A stretch of DNA of 64,000 nucleotides from the NCBI RefSeq assembly GCF_013348805.1, contig NZ_CP054690.1, forward strand, positions 3,658,001 through 3,722,000, written 5' to 3'. This document shows positions 35,463-43,468 of the stretch, in pieces. The position numbers were made by a program, and so were the translations under genes. The notes beneath the pieces are model-generated. The model saw only the letters and a program-made list of their open reading frames with translations. It did not search any database and had not been told where the DNA came from. Source of the stretch: Rhodococcus sp. W8901. Its GTDB lineage: Bacteria; Actinomycetota; Actinomycetes; Mycobacteriales; Mycobacteriaceae. Numbering within the stretch: the first letter of the stretch is position 1; every line of letters starts with the position of its first letter.

Positions 35463-36610
35463 CGTCGTTCTCGTCCGAGGGCGAGCGTCTCGGCCCCTAG
35501 GAGGACGAGCGCGACCAGGGCGAGGGCTGCGCCGATCCAGCCGACACTGGGGTACCCGAATCCGGCAGTGAGTACGAGTCCACCGAGCCAGGGGCCGACG
35601 CTGATGCCGACGTTGAACGAGGCGGTACTGCCTGCCGCGACGAGCGCCGGTGCCGCCGGAGCGATTCCGAAGACCCGCGCGTTGAGCGCGGGGTTGGCAC
35701 CGAACCCTGTCGCTCCGAGGAGGAACACCAGGATCACCATCGGAAGAACCGATTCGGCGGTCAGCGCGATCAAGGCCGAGCAGACGAGCAATCCGGCGAA
35801 CCCGACCCCGAGGACCCGAACGGGCCACCTGTCGAAAGCCCGACCCCCGAGCGCGATGCCCAGCAGCGCCCCGACTCCGTAGACCGACAGCACCGCGGGA
35901 ACCCACGCCGGCGCAAGCCCGGTGGTGTCGATCAGCAAGGCGCCCAGGTAGGAGAACGTGACGAGCAGCGCGGCCGTCGAAGCCGCGGTCATGGCATAGG
36001 ACAGCCACAGACGGGGCCGCGCCATCGCTCGAAGCTCATCACGAACCCGCGGCGGCTCACTCGGCGTCAGGGCGGGCACCCGCGCCGCGACACCGGCCAT
36101 CGCCGGCAACGACAGGACGACCACCGCCCAGAATGCACCACGCCAACCGAAGTTCTGCCCGATCCAGGTACCGGCGGGCAGCCCGATCACCGTCGCCACG
36201 GTGAGTCCACCGGCGACGATGCTCATCGCGCGGCCGCGCCGGTGACCGGGAACCAGTTCCATCGCGGTGCTCGCGGCGACGGCCCAGAACCCCGCGTACA
36301 CGAACGCACCGATGAACCGGCTTGCGAACAGCGTCTCGAAGCTCGAGCTCGTGGCCCCCACCACGTGCGCGAGGACGAACACCCCGGTGAACAGCAGCAG
36401 AGCGCGACGACGGGGCCACCGCAAGGTCGCGATCGTGAGGACCGGGGCTCCGATGACCATCCCGAGCCCGAAACCTGAGATCAACAGGCCCGCCTGCGGG
36501 ACCGAAACGCCCAGGTCGACAGCAATATCGGGAACCAGCCCGGCCAGCATCAGTTCGCTGGTGCCCTGGGCGAAGATCGCGAAACCGAGGACGAAAACTG
36601 TCGTCGGCAT
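35414..36610 (-). CDS. MFS drug exporter, Cmx/CmrA-like chloramphenicol efflux group
   Basis: A 398-residue, 12-span major facilitator. The DHA1-type start MPTTVFVLGFAIFAQGTSELMLAGLVPDIA, FGLGMVIGAPVLTIATLRWPRR (motif A), VIGLPAGTWIGQNFGWRGAFW and the C-half LGATGFGANPALNARVFG place it with chloramphenicol and arabinose-type exporters. The last 17 or so residues are antisense to the transporter remnant at 35400-35462, so the normal C-terminus may have been replaced. A TetR gene is divergent 144 bp away and probably represses it. Start ATG 36610, with an 11-codon upstream extension possible. Confidence 0.88.
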   Translation of the reverse strand: MPTTVFVLGFAIFAQGTSELMLAGLVPDIAVDLGVSVPQAGLLISGFGLGMVIGAPVLTIATLRWPRRRALLLFTGVFVLAHVVGATSSSFETLFASRFIGAFVYAGFWAVAASTAMELVPGHRRGRAMSIVAGGLTVATVIGLPAGTWIGQNFGWRGAFWAVVVLSLPAMAGVAARVPALTPSEPPRVRDELRAMARPRLWLSYAMTAASTAALLVTFSYLGALLIDTTGLAPAWVPAVLSVYGVGALLGIALGGRAFDRWPVRVLGVGFAGLLVCSALIALTAESVLPMVILVFLLGATGFGANPALNARVFGIAPAAPALVAAGSTASFNVGISVGPWLGGLVLTAGFGYPSVGWIGAALALVALVLLGAETLALGRERRAPTSGTKALPIVVVR

Positions 36611-36685
36611 CAGAGCATCACCCCGCCGCCGACGCCGATCCACTGTCCCTCAGCCGTAGCCCGCCGATCCATGTACCCCACTCCA

Positions 36686-36713
36686 TTTCTTTAGTGACCG
36701 TTACAGAAAGAAG
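36686..36713. promoter_or_regulatory. Possible TetR operator between exporter and regulator
   Basis: The divergent 144-bp gap holds an imperfect dyad: outer arms TTTCT/AGAAA around GTGAC-C-GTTAC. The TetR promoter carries TAAAAT (36742-36747) 7 nt before its ATG. The operator is inferred from the symmetry. Confidence 0.35.
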
Positions 36714-36754
36714 ACCCTAGCACCTTGTGTAGCGCTTGCTCTAAAATGTGACCC

Positions 36755-37345
36755 ATGGTGACAACGCTTCGCGGGCGCCCTCGCTCGTTCGATCGAGATG
36801 CGGCGTTGGACAAGGCGATCCGGCTGTTCTGGCGTCAGGGCTACGAGGCCACCTCGGTGCGCGATCTCACCGAAGAACTCGGTATCGGGGCCCCGAGCCT
36901 GTACAACGCGTTCGGCGACAAGCAGCAACTCTTCGCCGAGGCGCTTCAGGTGTATGTCGAGCGCTACGGCGGCTTCATCGACCGCGCGCTGGCCGAGGAG
37001 CCGACCGCGAAGGCGGCAGCAGCCCGGGTCTTCCGCGACGGCCCGCTGCGCTACACCCGCCCAGACCTTCCGGCCGGCTGCCTCGTTGTCGATGGCGACG
37101 CGGGCACATCCAACGCCGAGGTCGCAGCGTTGCTGACCGAACTCCGCACGAGCAACGTCACGGCGTTCGCCGCAAAGATCCGGACCGATATCCACGCGCA
37201 CGTTCTGCCGGCCGACACGGACGCCGTCACACTGAGCCGCTACACATTGACGGTGCTGAACGGCTTGGCCCACGCCGCCCGCCAGGGGGCCGGCCGGGTC
37301 CAACTCGAGGGCGTCGCCGAGCTTGCCCTGCGCGCCTGGCCCTGA
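36755..37345 (+). CDS. TetR/AcrR-family repressor
   Basis: 196 residues with the N-terminal helix-turn-helix: FDRDAALDKAIRLFWRQGYEATSVRDLTEELGIGAPSLYNAFGDKQQLFAEAL, typical of the YcdC-type subgroup. The C-terminal ligand domain has GCLVVDGDAG and LSRYTLTVLNGLAHAARQGA, resembling regulators of electrophile or drug-responsive exporters. Divergent to the MFS exporter gene, so it most likely represses that gene and itself. A TAAAAT box 7 nt upstream of the ATG indicates leaderless mRNA. Confidence 0.9.
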   Translation: MVTTLRGRPRSFDRDAALDKAIRLFWRQGYEATSVRDLTEELGIGAPSLYNAFGDKQQLFAEALQVYVERYGGFIDRALAEEPTAKAAAARVFRDGPLRYTRPDLPAGCLVVDGDAGTSNAEVAALLTELRTSNVTAFAAKIRTDIHAHVLPADTDAVTLSRYTLTVLNGLAHAARQGAGRVQLEGVAELALRAWP

Positions 37346-37443
37346 GCGGCCGCCACCGCAACCCCAATCGTCGGACGAACGCCGACCCGCGGCCAGACGG
37401 CACGCTCCAGGCGCGCCGACCTCGCCGCGCCTAGGGTCGAGGG

Positions 37444-38316
37444 ATGTCCGCGAACAGAGTGGTCGTAGTCGGCAGCATCAACATGGACCTGGTGGCCCGG
37501 ACACCTCGGATGCCCGCGCCGGGCGAGACGATCCTGGGCACAACCTTCGCGACCACCCCGGGCGGCAAGGGTGCCAACCAGGCGATCGCGGCCGCCAGGG
37601 CGGGCGCGGACGTCGCCTTCGTCGGCGCGGTGGGCGACGACACCTTCGCGCTCGACCTCCGCCAGGCTCTCGTCGACGCCGAGGTCGACGCCGAGCGACT
37701 GCGGGAGGTGTCGGGACCCAGCGGGGTCGCCGTGATCACTGTCGACGACGACGGGCAGAACTCGATCGTCGTGCTCCCCGGCGCCAACTCGCGCGTCCTC
37801 GACCTCACCGACGAGGAGCTGAGGCCGGTCGCCGACGCCGACGTCCTGTTGTGCCAGTTGGAGATTCCGGTCGAGACGGTGACCGCGGCGGCCCGGCACG
37901 GCTCCGCGCACGACACCGTCGTGATGCTCAATCCCTCTCCGGCACGGCCCCTTCCGGACGAATTGATCGCTTCGGTCGATGTCCTCGTCGTCAACGAGAC
38001 CGAGGAGCAGCAGCTCGGCCGGGACACCCTCGCGCGGGTGGCGCACGTCGTGACGACCCTCGGCGCAGACGGCGCGCGCTACCGCGGCCCGCAGGGCGAC
38101 CGGGTGCAGGTCGGCTCCCCCGACGTCGATGCCGTCGACACCACGGGAGCCGGCGACGCCTTCACCGGCGCACTCGCGTTCGCGTGGGACCGCGGCCCGC
38201 GCGACGCCCTGACCTTCGCCTGCGCGGCGGGCGCGCTGGCCACCACCCGACCGGGCGCGAGCGCCGCGTCGCCGACGCGCGCGGAGATCGAGGCGCTCCT
38301 GTCCGAGAACACCTGA
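37444..38316 (+). CDS. rbsK: Ribokinase (PfkB family)
   Basis: 290-residue PfkB sugar kinase phosphorylating ribose to ribose-5-phosphate. It has the N-terminal GSINMDLVARTPRMPAPGETILG, the GGKGANQAIAAARAGA signature 1, and the ATP-site VDTTGAGDAFTGALAFA with catalytic Asp in GAGD. No rbs transporter is next to it. TAGGGT 6 nt before ATG 37444 (37432-37437) suggests a leaderless start. The orthologous position in mycobacteria also holds rbsK. Confidence 0.92.
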   Translation: MSANRVVVVGSINMDLVARTPRMPAPGETILGTTFATTPGGKGANQAIAAARAGADVAFVGAVGDDTFALDLRQALVDAEVDAERLREVSGPSGVAVITVDDDGQNSIVVLPGANSRVLDLTDEELRPVADADVLLCQLEIPVETVTAAARHGSAHDTVVMLNPSPARPLPDELIASVDVLVVNETEEQQLGRDTLARVAHVVTTLGADGARYRGPQGDRVQVGSPDVDAVDTTGAGDAFTGALAFAWDRGPRDALTFACAAGALATTRPGASAASPTRAEIEALLSENT

Positions 38317-38363
38317 TACCGAATTCACTTGGCACGCTCGGCGTCCGTCCGTACGGTCCCCCT

Positions 38364-38846
38364 GTGAACACACCGATCGCACCCGCGCTGCGCCCGTGCC
38401 TCGGGCCTCGGGAGTGGCCCGCCCTCGTGCGCATCTGGCGCAGCGCCGTCGAGGCCACCCACGACTTCCTGACACCGGACGACGTCGACTTCTACGAGTC
38501 ACGGATGCTCGGCGACTACCTCCCCGCCGTCGAGGTGACGGTCGCGACGGTCGACGGGCTACCGGCCGGATTCTCGGGGCTGGCCGGAAGCTCCCTCGAG
38601 ATGCTCTTCGTCGACGGCGCACGCCTCGGTCGCGGCGTCGGATCCGCACTTCTGCGCCGAGCGGTAGCCGAGCATCCCGATCTGCATCTGGATGTGAACG
38701 AACAGAATCCCCGCGCGGTCGACTTCTACCGGCACCACGGCTTCGTCACGACGGGTCGCTCGGCCACCGATGACGACGGGCGCCCGTTCCCGATCCTGCA
38801 CATGGCACGCGCGACACACCCCAGCGACGGGCGTTCCCGCCGCTGA
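38364..38846 (+). CDS. GNAT acetyltransferase
   Basis: 160 residues; acetyl-CoA-dependent N-acetyltransferase fold with LEMLFVDGARLGRGVGSALL (motif A, pyrophosphate loop) and LHLDVNEQNPRAVDFYRHHGFVTTG (motif B), ending PFPILHMAR. It resembles YjaB-like proteins with the ATHDFLTPDDVDFY start. The substrate is unknown. GTG 38364 has TACGGT 6 nt upstream (38352-38357), a leaderless arrangement; it lies 47 nt after rbsK. Confidence 0.85.
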   Translation: MNTPIAPALRPCLGPREWPALVRIWRSAVEATHDFLTPDDVDFYESRMLGDYLPAVEVTVATVDGLPAGFSGLAGSSLEMLFVDGARLGRGVGSALLRRAVAEHPDLHLDVNEQNPRAVDFYRHHGFVTTGRSATDDDGRPFPILHMARATHPSDGRSRR

Positions 38847-38894
38847 TCCGACCGTCGTCGCCGACCTGTCGGCCCCCTCGGGCACGATGGACCC

Positions 38895-40994
38895 ATGACG
38901 ACCGCGACCACTGCAGATCTCCGTGACGAGGCCGAACGGTTGCTCCGGGAGCTGGCCGGCCCGCAGGCCACGCTCCGCGAGGACCAGTGGACCGCGATCG
39001 AGGCGCTGGTCGTCGGACGACGGCGCGCGCTGGTGGTGCAGCGCACCGGCTGGGGCAAGTCGGCGGTGTACTTCATCGCCGCGAAGCTGCTGCGGGCGCA
39101 CGGGCACGGGCCGACCGTCATCGTCTCGCCGCTGCTCGCCCTGATGCGCAACCAGGTGGCCTCGGCCGAACGCGCCGGCGTGCGCGCGGCGACGATCAAC
39201 TCCGGCAACATGACGGAGTGGGACGAGATCCACCAGCGCGTCGCGGCCCGGGAACTGGACGTGCTGCTGGTCAGCCCCGAGCGTCTCAACAATCCCGACT
39301 TCCGGGACCAGGTGCTGCCGTCGCTCGCCGCCGACGCCGGTCTGGTCGTGGTCGACGAGGCGCACTGCGTCTCGGACTGGGGTCACGACTTCCGGCCCGA
39401 CTACCGCCGGATCCGCACCCTCGTGGAGGAACTGGGCGAGGGGATTCCCGTCCTCGCGACGACCGCGACCGCCAACGACCGCGTCGTCGCGGACGTCTCG
39501 GCGCAGCTGGGTGTCGGCGGCGCCGAGACCCTCGTGTTGCGCGGCGGCCTCGAGCGCGAGTCGCTGCACATGTCGGTGGTCCGGATCGCGAACGCCACCC
39601 AGCGCGCCGCGTGGCTCGCCGAGCACCTCGACGAACTGCCCGGATCCGGGATCATCTACACCCTGACCGTGTCCGCGGCGCGGGACCTGGCGAGCCTGCT
39701 GGCCGACCGCGGCCACCGCGTCGCCGCGTACACCGGGCAGACCGACGCCGCCGAGCGGGAGGCACTCGAGACCGACCTGCTGAACAACGACGTCAAGGCG
39801 CTGGTCGCCACGTCGGCGCTGGGGATGGGCTTCGACAAGCCGGATCTGGGTTTCGTGGTGCACCTCGGCGCACCCTCGTCCCCGATCTCGTACTACCAGC
39901 AGGTGGGCCGCGCCGGCCGATCGACCGACAGCGCCGAGGTGGTGCTGCTGCCCGGCAGCGAGGACCAGCAGATCTGGAGCTACTTCGCCTCGGTGTCGTT
40001 CCCCCGCGAACACATCGTCCGGAAGGTGATCGACGTCCTCGACACCGAACGTCCGCAGTCCACGCAGGCCCTCGAACCGCTCGTCGAACTCAACCGGACG
40101 CGACTCGAACTGGTCCTCAAGGTCCTCGACGTCGACGGCGCGGTGCGTCGGGTCCGTGGCGGCTGGGTCGCCACGGGGCAGCCCTGGACGTACGACGCGG
40201 AACGCTACGGCCGCCTCGAGGTGGCACGCCAGGCCGAGCAGGAAGCCATGCTCGAGTACGAGCGCACCGACGAGTGCCGCATGACGTTCCTGCGCCGCCA
40301 GCTCGACGACCCCGGGCTGGGCGACGGGGACGGGCGCTGCGGCCGCTGCGACAACTGCGCGGGCCCCAAGTACAGCGCCACGGTCAGCGAGGCGGCGGTC
40401 GCCGACACCAGGCAGCGGCTCGAACGGCCCGGCATCGACCTGCTCCCCCGCAAGCAGTGGCCCACCGGCATGGCGAAGCTCGGAATCAGCCTGTCCGGCA
40501 AGATCACCGACGGCCCCGACACCGGCCGCGTCCTGGGCCGACTGTCCGACCTCGGCTGGGGACAGCGCCTGCGGACGCTGCTCGACGGCCCCGACGCGCC
40601 CGTGCCCGACGCCGTCGTCGATGCGTGCATCAAGGTCCTGGCGGCCTGGGATTGGGCGGAGCGGCCCGCCGCCGTCATGTGCCTCGAGTCCACCACCCAC
40701 CCGGTGCTCATGCGGTCCCTGACCGCCCGGCTCGCCGAGGTGGGTCGCCTCACCGACCTGGGAGTGCTGCACGAGCGGCCGGACCATCCGCCCGTCTCGG
40801 CGGCCAACTCGGCCTACCGTGTCGCGGGTCTCGACGGCGCGTGGGAGGTGCCCGATCTCACCGGAATCGACAGCCCGGTGCTGCTGCTCGACGCCGTCAC
40901 CGACACGGGTTGGACGCTGACGATGGCGGCGCGGATCCTCCGCCGGGCAGGAGCTCCCTCCGTCCTTCCTTTCGCGCTCGCCACCCCCAAGTGA
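38895..40994 (+). CDS. RecQ-family DNA helicase with C-terminal phosphoribosyltransferase-like domain
   Basis: 699 residues. Helicase motifs: QRTGWGKSAVYF (I), SPLLALMRNQV (Ia), DEAHCVSDWGHDFRPDY (II plus the RecQ aromatic loop), ATTATA (III), YTGQTDAAERE, ATSALGMGFDKPD (V) and YYQQVGRAGR (VI). A Zn-binding region follows (ECRMTFLRRQ, CGRCDNC). There is no clear HRDC domain. Instead residues about 500-699 end in VLLLDAVTDTGWTLTMAARILRRAGA, which matches the PRPP-binding loop of phosphoribosyltransferases. The tail may regulate or link unwinding to nucleotide chemistry; its activity is unproven. It is monocistronic as far as I can see. Confidence 0.9.
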   Translation: MTTATTADLRDEAERLLRELAGPQATLREDQWTAIEALVVGRRRALVVQRTGWGKSAVYFIAAKLLRAHGHGPTVIVSPLLALMRNQVASAERAGVRAATINSGNMTEWDEIHQRVAARELDVLLVSPERLNNPDFRDQVLPSLAADAGLVVVDEAHCVSDWGHDFRPDYRRIRTLVEELGEGIPVLATTATANDRVVADVSAQLGVGGAETLVLRGGLERESLHMSVVRIANATQRAAWLAEHLDELPGSGIIYTLTVSAARDLASLLADRGHRVAAYTGQTDAAEREALETDLLNNDVKALVATSALGMGFDKPDLGFVVHLGAPSSPISYYQQVGRAGRSTDSAEVVLLPGSEDQQIWSYFASVSFPREHIVRKVIDVLDTERPQSTQALEPLVELNRTRLELVLKVLDVDGAVRRVRGGWVATGQPWTYDAERYGRLEVARQAEQEAMLEYERTDECRMTFLRRQLDDPGLGDGDGRCGRCDNCAGPKYSATVSEAAVADTRQRLERPGIDLLPRKQWPTGMAKLGISLSGKITDGPDTGRVLGRLSDLGWGQRLRTLLDGPDAPVPDAVVDACIKVLAAWDWAERPAAVMCLESTTHPVLMRSLTARLAEVGRLTDLGVLHERPDHPPVSAANSAYRVAGLDGAWEVPDLTGIDSPVLLLDAVTDTGWTLTMAARILRRAGAPSVLPFALATPK

Positions 40995-41073
40995 TACCGA
41001 ACGTGACCAGGCTCACATTGAGTGCCCCACCTGCACGACTGCGGGGTCTCATCTGCCCGATTTCCGGGGATCC

Positions 41074-41102
41074 GTGAAATCGTGACGCAGGGTTGTTACG
41101 TT
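41074..41102 (+). promoter_or_regulatory. Probable ectABC promoter
   Basis: GTGAAA (41074-41079), 17-bp spacer, TACGTT (41097-41102); ATG 41113 is 10 bp further, leaving almost no 5' leader and no ribosome-binding site. The stress-responsive sigma factor cannot be told. Confidence 0.4.
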
Positions 41103-41112
41103 CGATTCATCA

Positions 41113-41640
41113 ATGACGCCAATACAAACGCGAGTTACCCCGACCACCGTGCCGGACGCGGTGGAGTTCCGTAAGCCACAGATCTCAGACGGAGTCCGGC
41201 TCTGGGAGATCGCCAAGGATTCACAGACGCTCGACGTCAACTCGAGCTACTCATACCTGTTGTGGTGTAGAGACTTTCAAGACACGTCGATCGTCTCCAC
41301 CGTCGACGGCCGGGTGACCGGATTCGTCACCGGATACATTCGCCCCGAGGCCCCGAACACCCTGTTCGTGTGGCAGGTGGCCGTCGATGCCGCCCAGCGA
41401 GGCCGGGGACTGGCCGGACGCATGCTGAACGATCTCCTCGACCGCGTTGCGCTGCAAGGCGTCTGGAATCTGGAGACCACGATCAGCCCGGACAATGTCG
41501 CGTCGATCGCGCTGTTCACGTCCGTCGCCCATCGCAGAGGTTCGACGATCACCGACCGGAAGCTGTTTTCCCCGAACGACTTTCCCGACGCGCATGCAGC
41601 TGAGAATCTCTACACGATCTCGCCGCAGCACGCTTCCTGA
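41113..41640 (+). CDS. ectA: L-2,4-diaminobutyrate acetyltransferase
   Basis: Second biochemical step of ectoine synthesis: acetylates diaminobutyrate at N-gamma. A 175-residue GNAT protein with [21 protein letters not shown] (EctA hallmark), [37 protein letters not shown] (acetyl-CoA loop) and [15 protein letters not shown]. First gene of ectABC, 17 nt before ectB. Its start lacks a ribosome-binding site, consistent with near-leaderless mRNA from the promoter just upstream. Confidence 0.96.
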   Translation: MTPIQTRVTPTTVPDAVEFRKPQISDGVRLWEIAKDSQTLDVNSSYSYLLWCRDFQDTSIVSTVDGRVTGFVTGYIRPEAPNTLFVWQVAVDAAQRGRGLAGRMLNDLLDRVALQGVWNLETTISPDNVASIALFTSVAHRRGSTITDRKLFSPNDFPDAHAAENLYTISPQHAS

Positions 41641-41657
41641 GGAAGGAACACTCACTC

Positions 41658-42917
41658 ATGACCACTGTCGAGACCAGCATTTTCGAATCCCTCGAGTCCG
41701 AGGTGCGGAGCTACAGCCGGAACTGGCCGACCGTCTTCGAGTCAGCGTCCGGAGCCTGGATCCGCGACGAGGCCGGCCGCGACTACCTGGACTTCTTCGC
41801 CGGGGCGGGCGCCCTCAACTACGGGCACAACAACCCCGTCATGAAACAGGCCCTGATCGACTACATCGCGAGCGACGGCATCACCCACGGCCTGGACATG
41901 TCGACCGTGGCCAAACGCGACTTCCTGAAGAGCTTCCAGCGCAACATCCTCGAGCCCCGCGGGCTCGACTACAAGGTCCAGTTCCCCGGTCCCACCGGAA
42001 CGAACTCGGTGGAGGCCGCACTGAAACTGGCCCGCAAGGCCACCGGCCGCGAGTCGGTCATCAACTTCACCAACGCTTTTCACGGTATGACGTTGGGTGC
42101 ACTGTCGGTCACCGGCAACTCCATGAAACGTGCCGGCGCAGGTGTGCCGTTGGTGCACGCGACGCCGATGCCGTTCGACAACTACTTCGGTGGAGTCATG
42201 GAGGACTTCCACTGGTTCGAGCGCGTCCTGGACGACTCGGGTAGTGGACTCAACCGCCCGGCCGCGGTGATCGTCGAGACCGTGCAGGGCGAGGGCGGCG
42301 TCAACGTTGCCCGGCCGGAATGGCTGCGCGCCCTCTCCGAGCTGTGCACCCGCCGCGACATCCTGCTGATCGTCGACGACGTGCAGATGGGGTGCGGACG
42401 CACCGGCCCGTTCTTCTCGTTCGAGGTCGCGGGCATCACCCCGGACATCGTCACGCTGTCGAAGTCGATCGGCGGTTACGGCCTGCCGATGGCGCTGACC
42501 CTCTTCAAGCCGGAGCTGGACCTGTGGGCGCCGGGCGAGCACAACGGCACGTTCCGCGGCAACAACCCCGCGTTCGTGACCGCGACGGCCGCCCTGGACC
42601 ACTACTGGTCGGACGACGCACTGCATCGGGCCACGCTCGCCAAGGGCGCGCGGATCAACCAGATCTTCTCGAACCTGGCTGTCACCTTCGACGGCGTGAG
42701 CACGCGCGGCCGCGGCATGGTCCAGGGTCTCGTGTTCGACGATCCCGGGATGGCCGTGAAGGTGTGCGGCATCGCGTTCGACGAGGGACTGCTGGCCGAG
42801 ACGTCCGGCCCGTCGGACGAGGTGGTCAAGCTGCTGCCGCCGCTCACCATCACCGACGCCGAACTCGATCACGGGCTGAGCATCCTGGCCGAGGCCACCG
42901 CCAAGGTCTTCGCCTGA
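41658..42917 (+). CDS. ectB: Diaminobutyrate-2-oxoglutarate aminotransferase
   Basis: 419-residue class III PLP aminotransferase that makes L-2,4-diaminobutyrate from aspartate semialdehyde with glutamate. It has [66 protein letters not shown], and the PLP lysine in [17 protein letters not shown] precedes its ATG. Full length for the family. Confidence 0.97.
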   Translation: MTTVETSIFESLESEVRSYSRNWPTVFESASGAWIRDEAGRDYLDFFAGAGALNYGHNNPVMKQALIDYIASDGITHGLDMSTVAKRDFLKSFQRNILEPRGLDYKVQFPGPTGTNSVEAALKLARKATGRESVINFTNAFHGMTLGALSVTGNSMKRAGAGVPLVHATPMPFDNYFGGVMEDFHWFERVLDDSGSGLNRPAAVIVETVQGEGGVNVARPEWLRALSELCTRRDILLIVDDVQMGCGRTGPFFSFEVAGITPDIVTLSKSIGGYGLPMALTLFKPELDLWAPGEHNGTFRGNNPAFVTATAALDHYWSDDALHRATLAKGARINQIFSNLAVTFDGVSTRGRGMVQGLVFDDPGMAVKVCGIAFDEGLLAETSGPSDEVVKLLPPLTITDAELDHGLSILAEATAKVFA

Positions 42918-42957
42918 CCGCGCCCACGCCCACACTTCAGCGACGAGAGGAACTCTC

Positions 42958-43374
42958 ATGATCGTTCGCACGACCGACGACATCACCGACACCGACCGCG
43001 ACATCACGAGCGACGACGGCAACTGGCGCAGCAAGCGCATCGTTCTCGCCGGCGACGGCGTGGGATTCTCGTTCCACGAGACCACGATTCGCGCCGGATC
43101 GGTCAACGAATTCCACTACGCCAACCACATCGAGGCGGTCTGGCTGGTCGAGGGCGACGGCATCCTCACCGACCTCGACAGCGGCGAGGTGTACCAGTTG
43201 CGGCCCGGGTCGATGTACCTGTTGAACGGCCACGAACGGCACCGCGTGGAGCCCGTCACCCAGATGCGCATGCTGTGCGTGTTCAACCCCCCGGTGACCG
43301 GTCGCGAGGTGCACGACGAGAACGGCGTCTACCCGCTCGTCTCCCTCGACGAGACCGATGCCGCGGCGTCGTAG
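42958..43374 (+). CDS. ectC: Ectoine synthase
   Basis: 138-residue cupin that cyclises N-gamma-acetyl-diaminobutyrate to ectoine. It begins MIVRTTDDI and contains FSFHETTIRAGSVNEFHYANHIEAVWLVEGDG with the metal-ligand Glu and His, and PGSMYLLNGHERHRVEPVTQM. AGAGG lies before its ATG, 40 nt after ectB. No ectD hydroxylase or aspartokinase gene follows; the next gene is convergent, so this locus makes ectoine, not hydroxyectoine, unless ectD lies elsewhere. Confidence 0.97.
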   Translation: MIVRTTDDITDTDRDITSDDGNWRSKRIVLAGDGVGFSFHETTIRAGSVNEFHYANHIEAVWLVEGDGILTDLDSGEVYQLRPGSMYLLNGHERHRVEPVTQMRMLCVFNPPVTGREVHDENGVYPLVSLDETDAAAS

Positions 43375-43400
43375 GTTCCGCCCACAGCGCGCGAAGACAC

Positions 43401-43436
43401 GTGGTGGCCGGGTCGATTCGTCGACCCGGCCACCAC
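43401..43436. terminator. Terminator shared by ectC and the YhgE gene
   Basis: 16-bp perfect stem GTGGTGGCCGGGTCGA/TCGACCCGGCCACCAC closed by a TTCG tetraloop, between convergent stops at 43374 and 43469. It is the strongest hairpin in the window. Confidence 0.93.
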
Positions 43437-43468
43437 CGTCGTCAGTTCCGGCCCGCCGGCCGCAGGGA

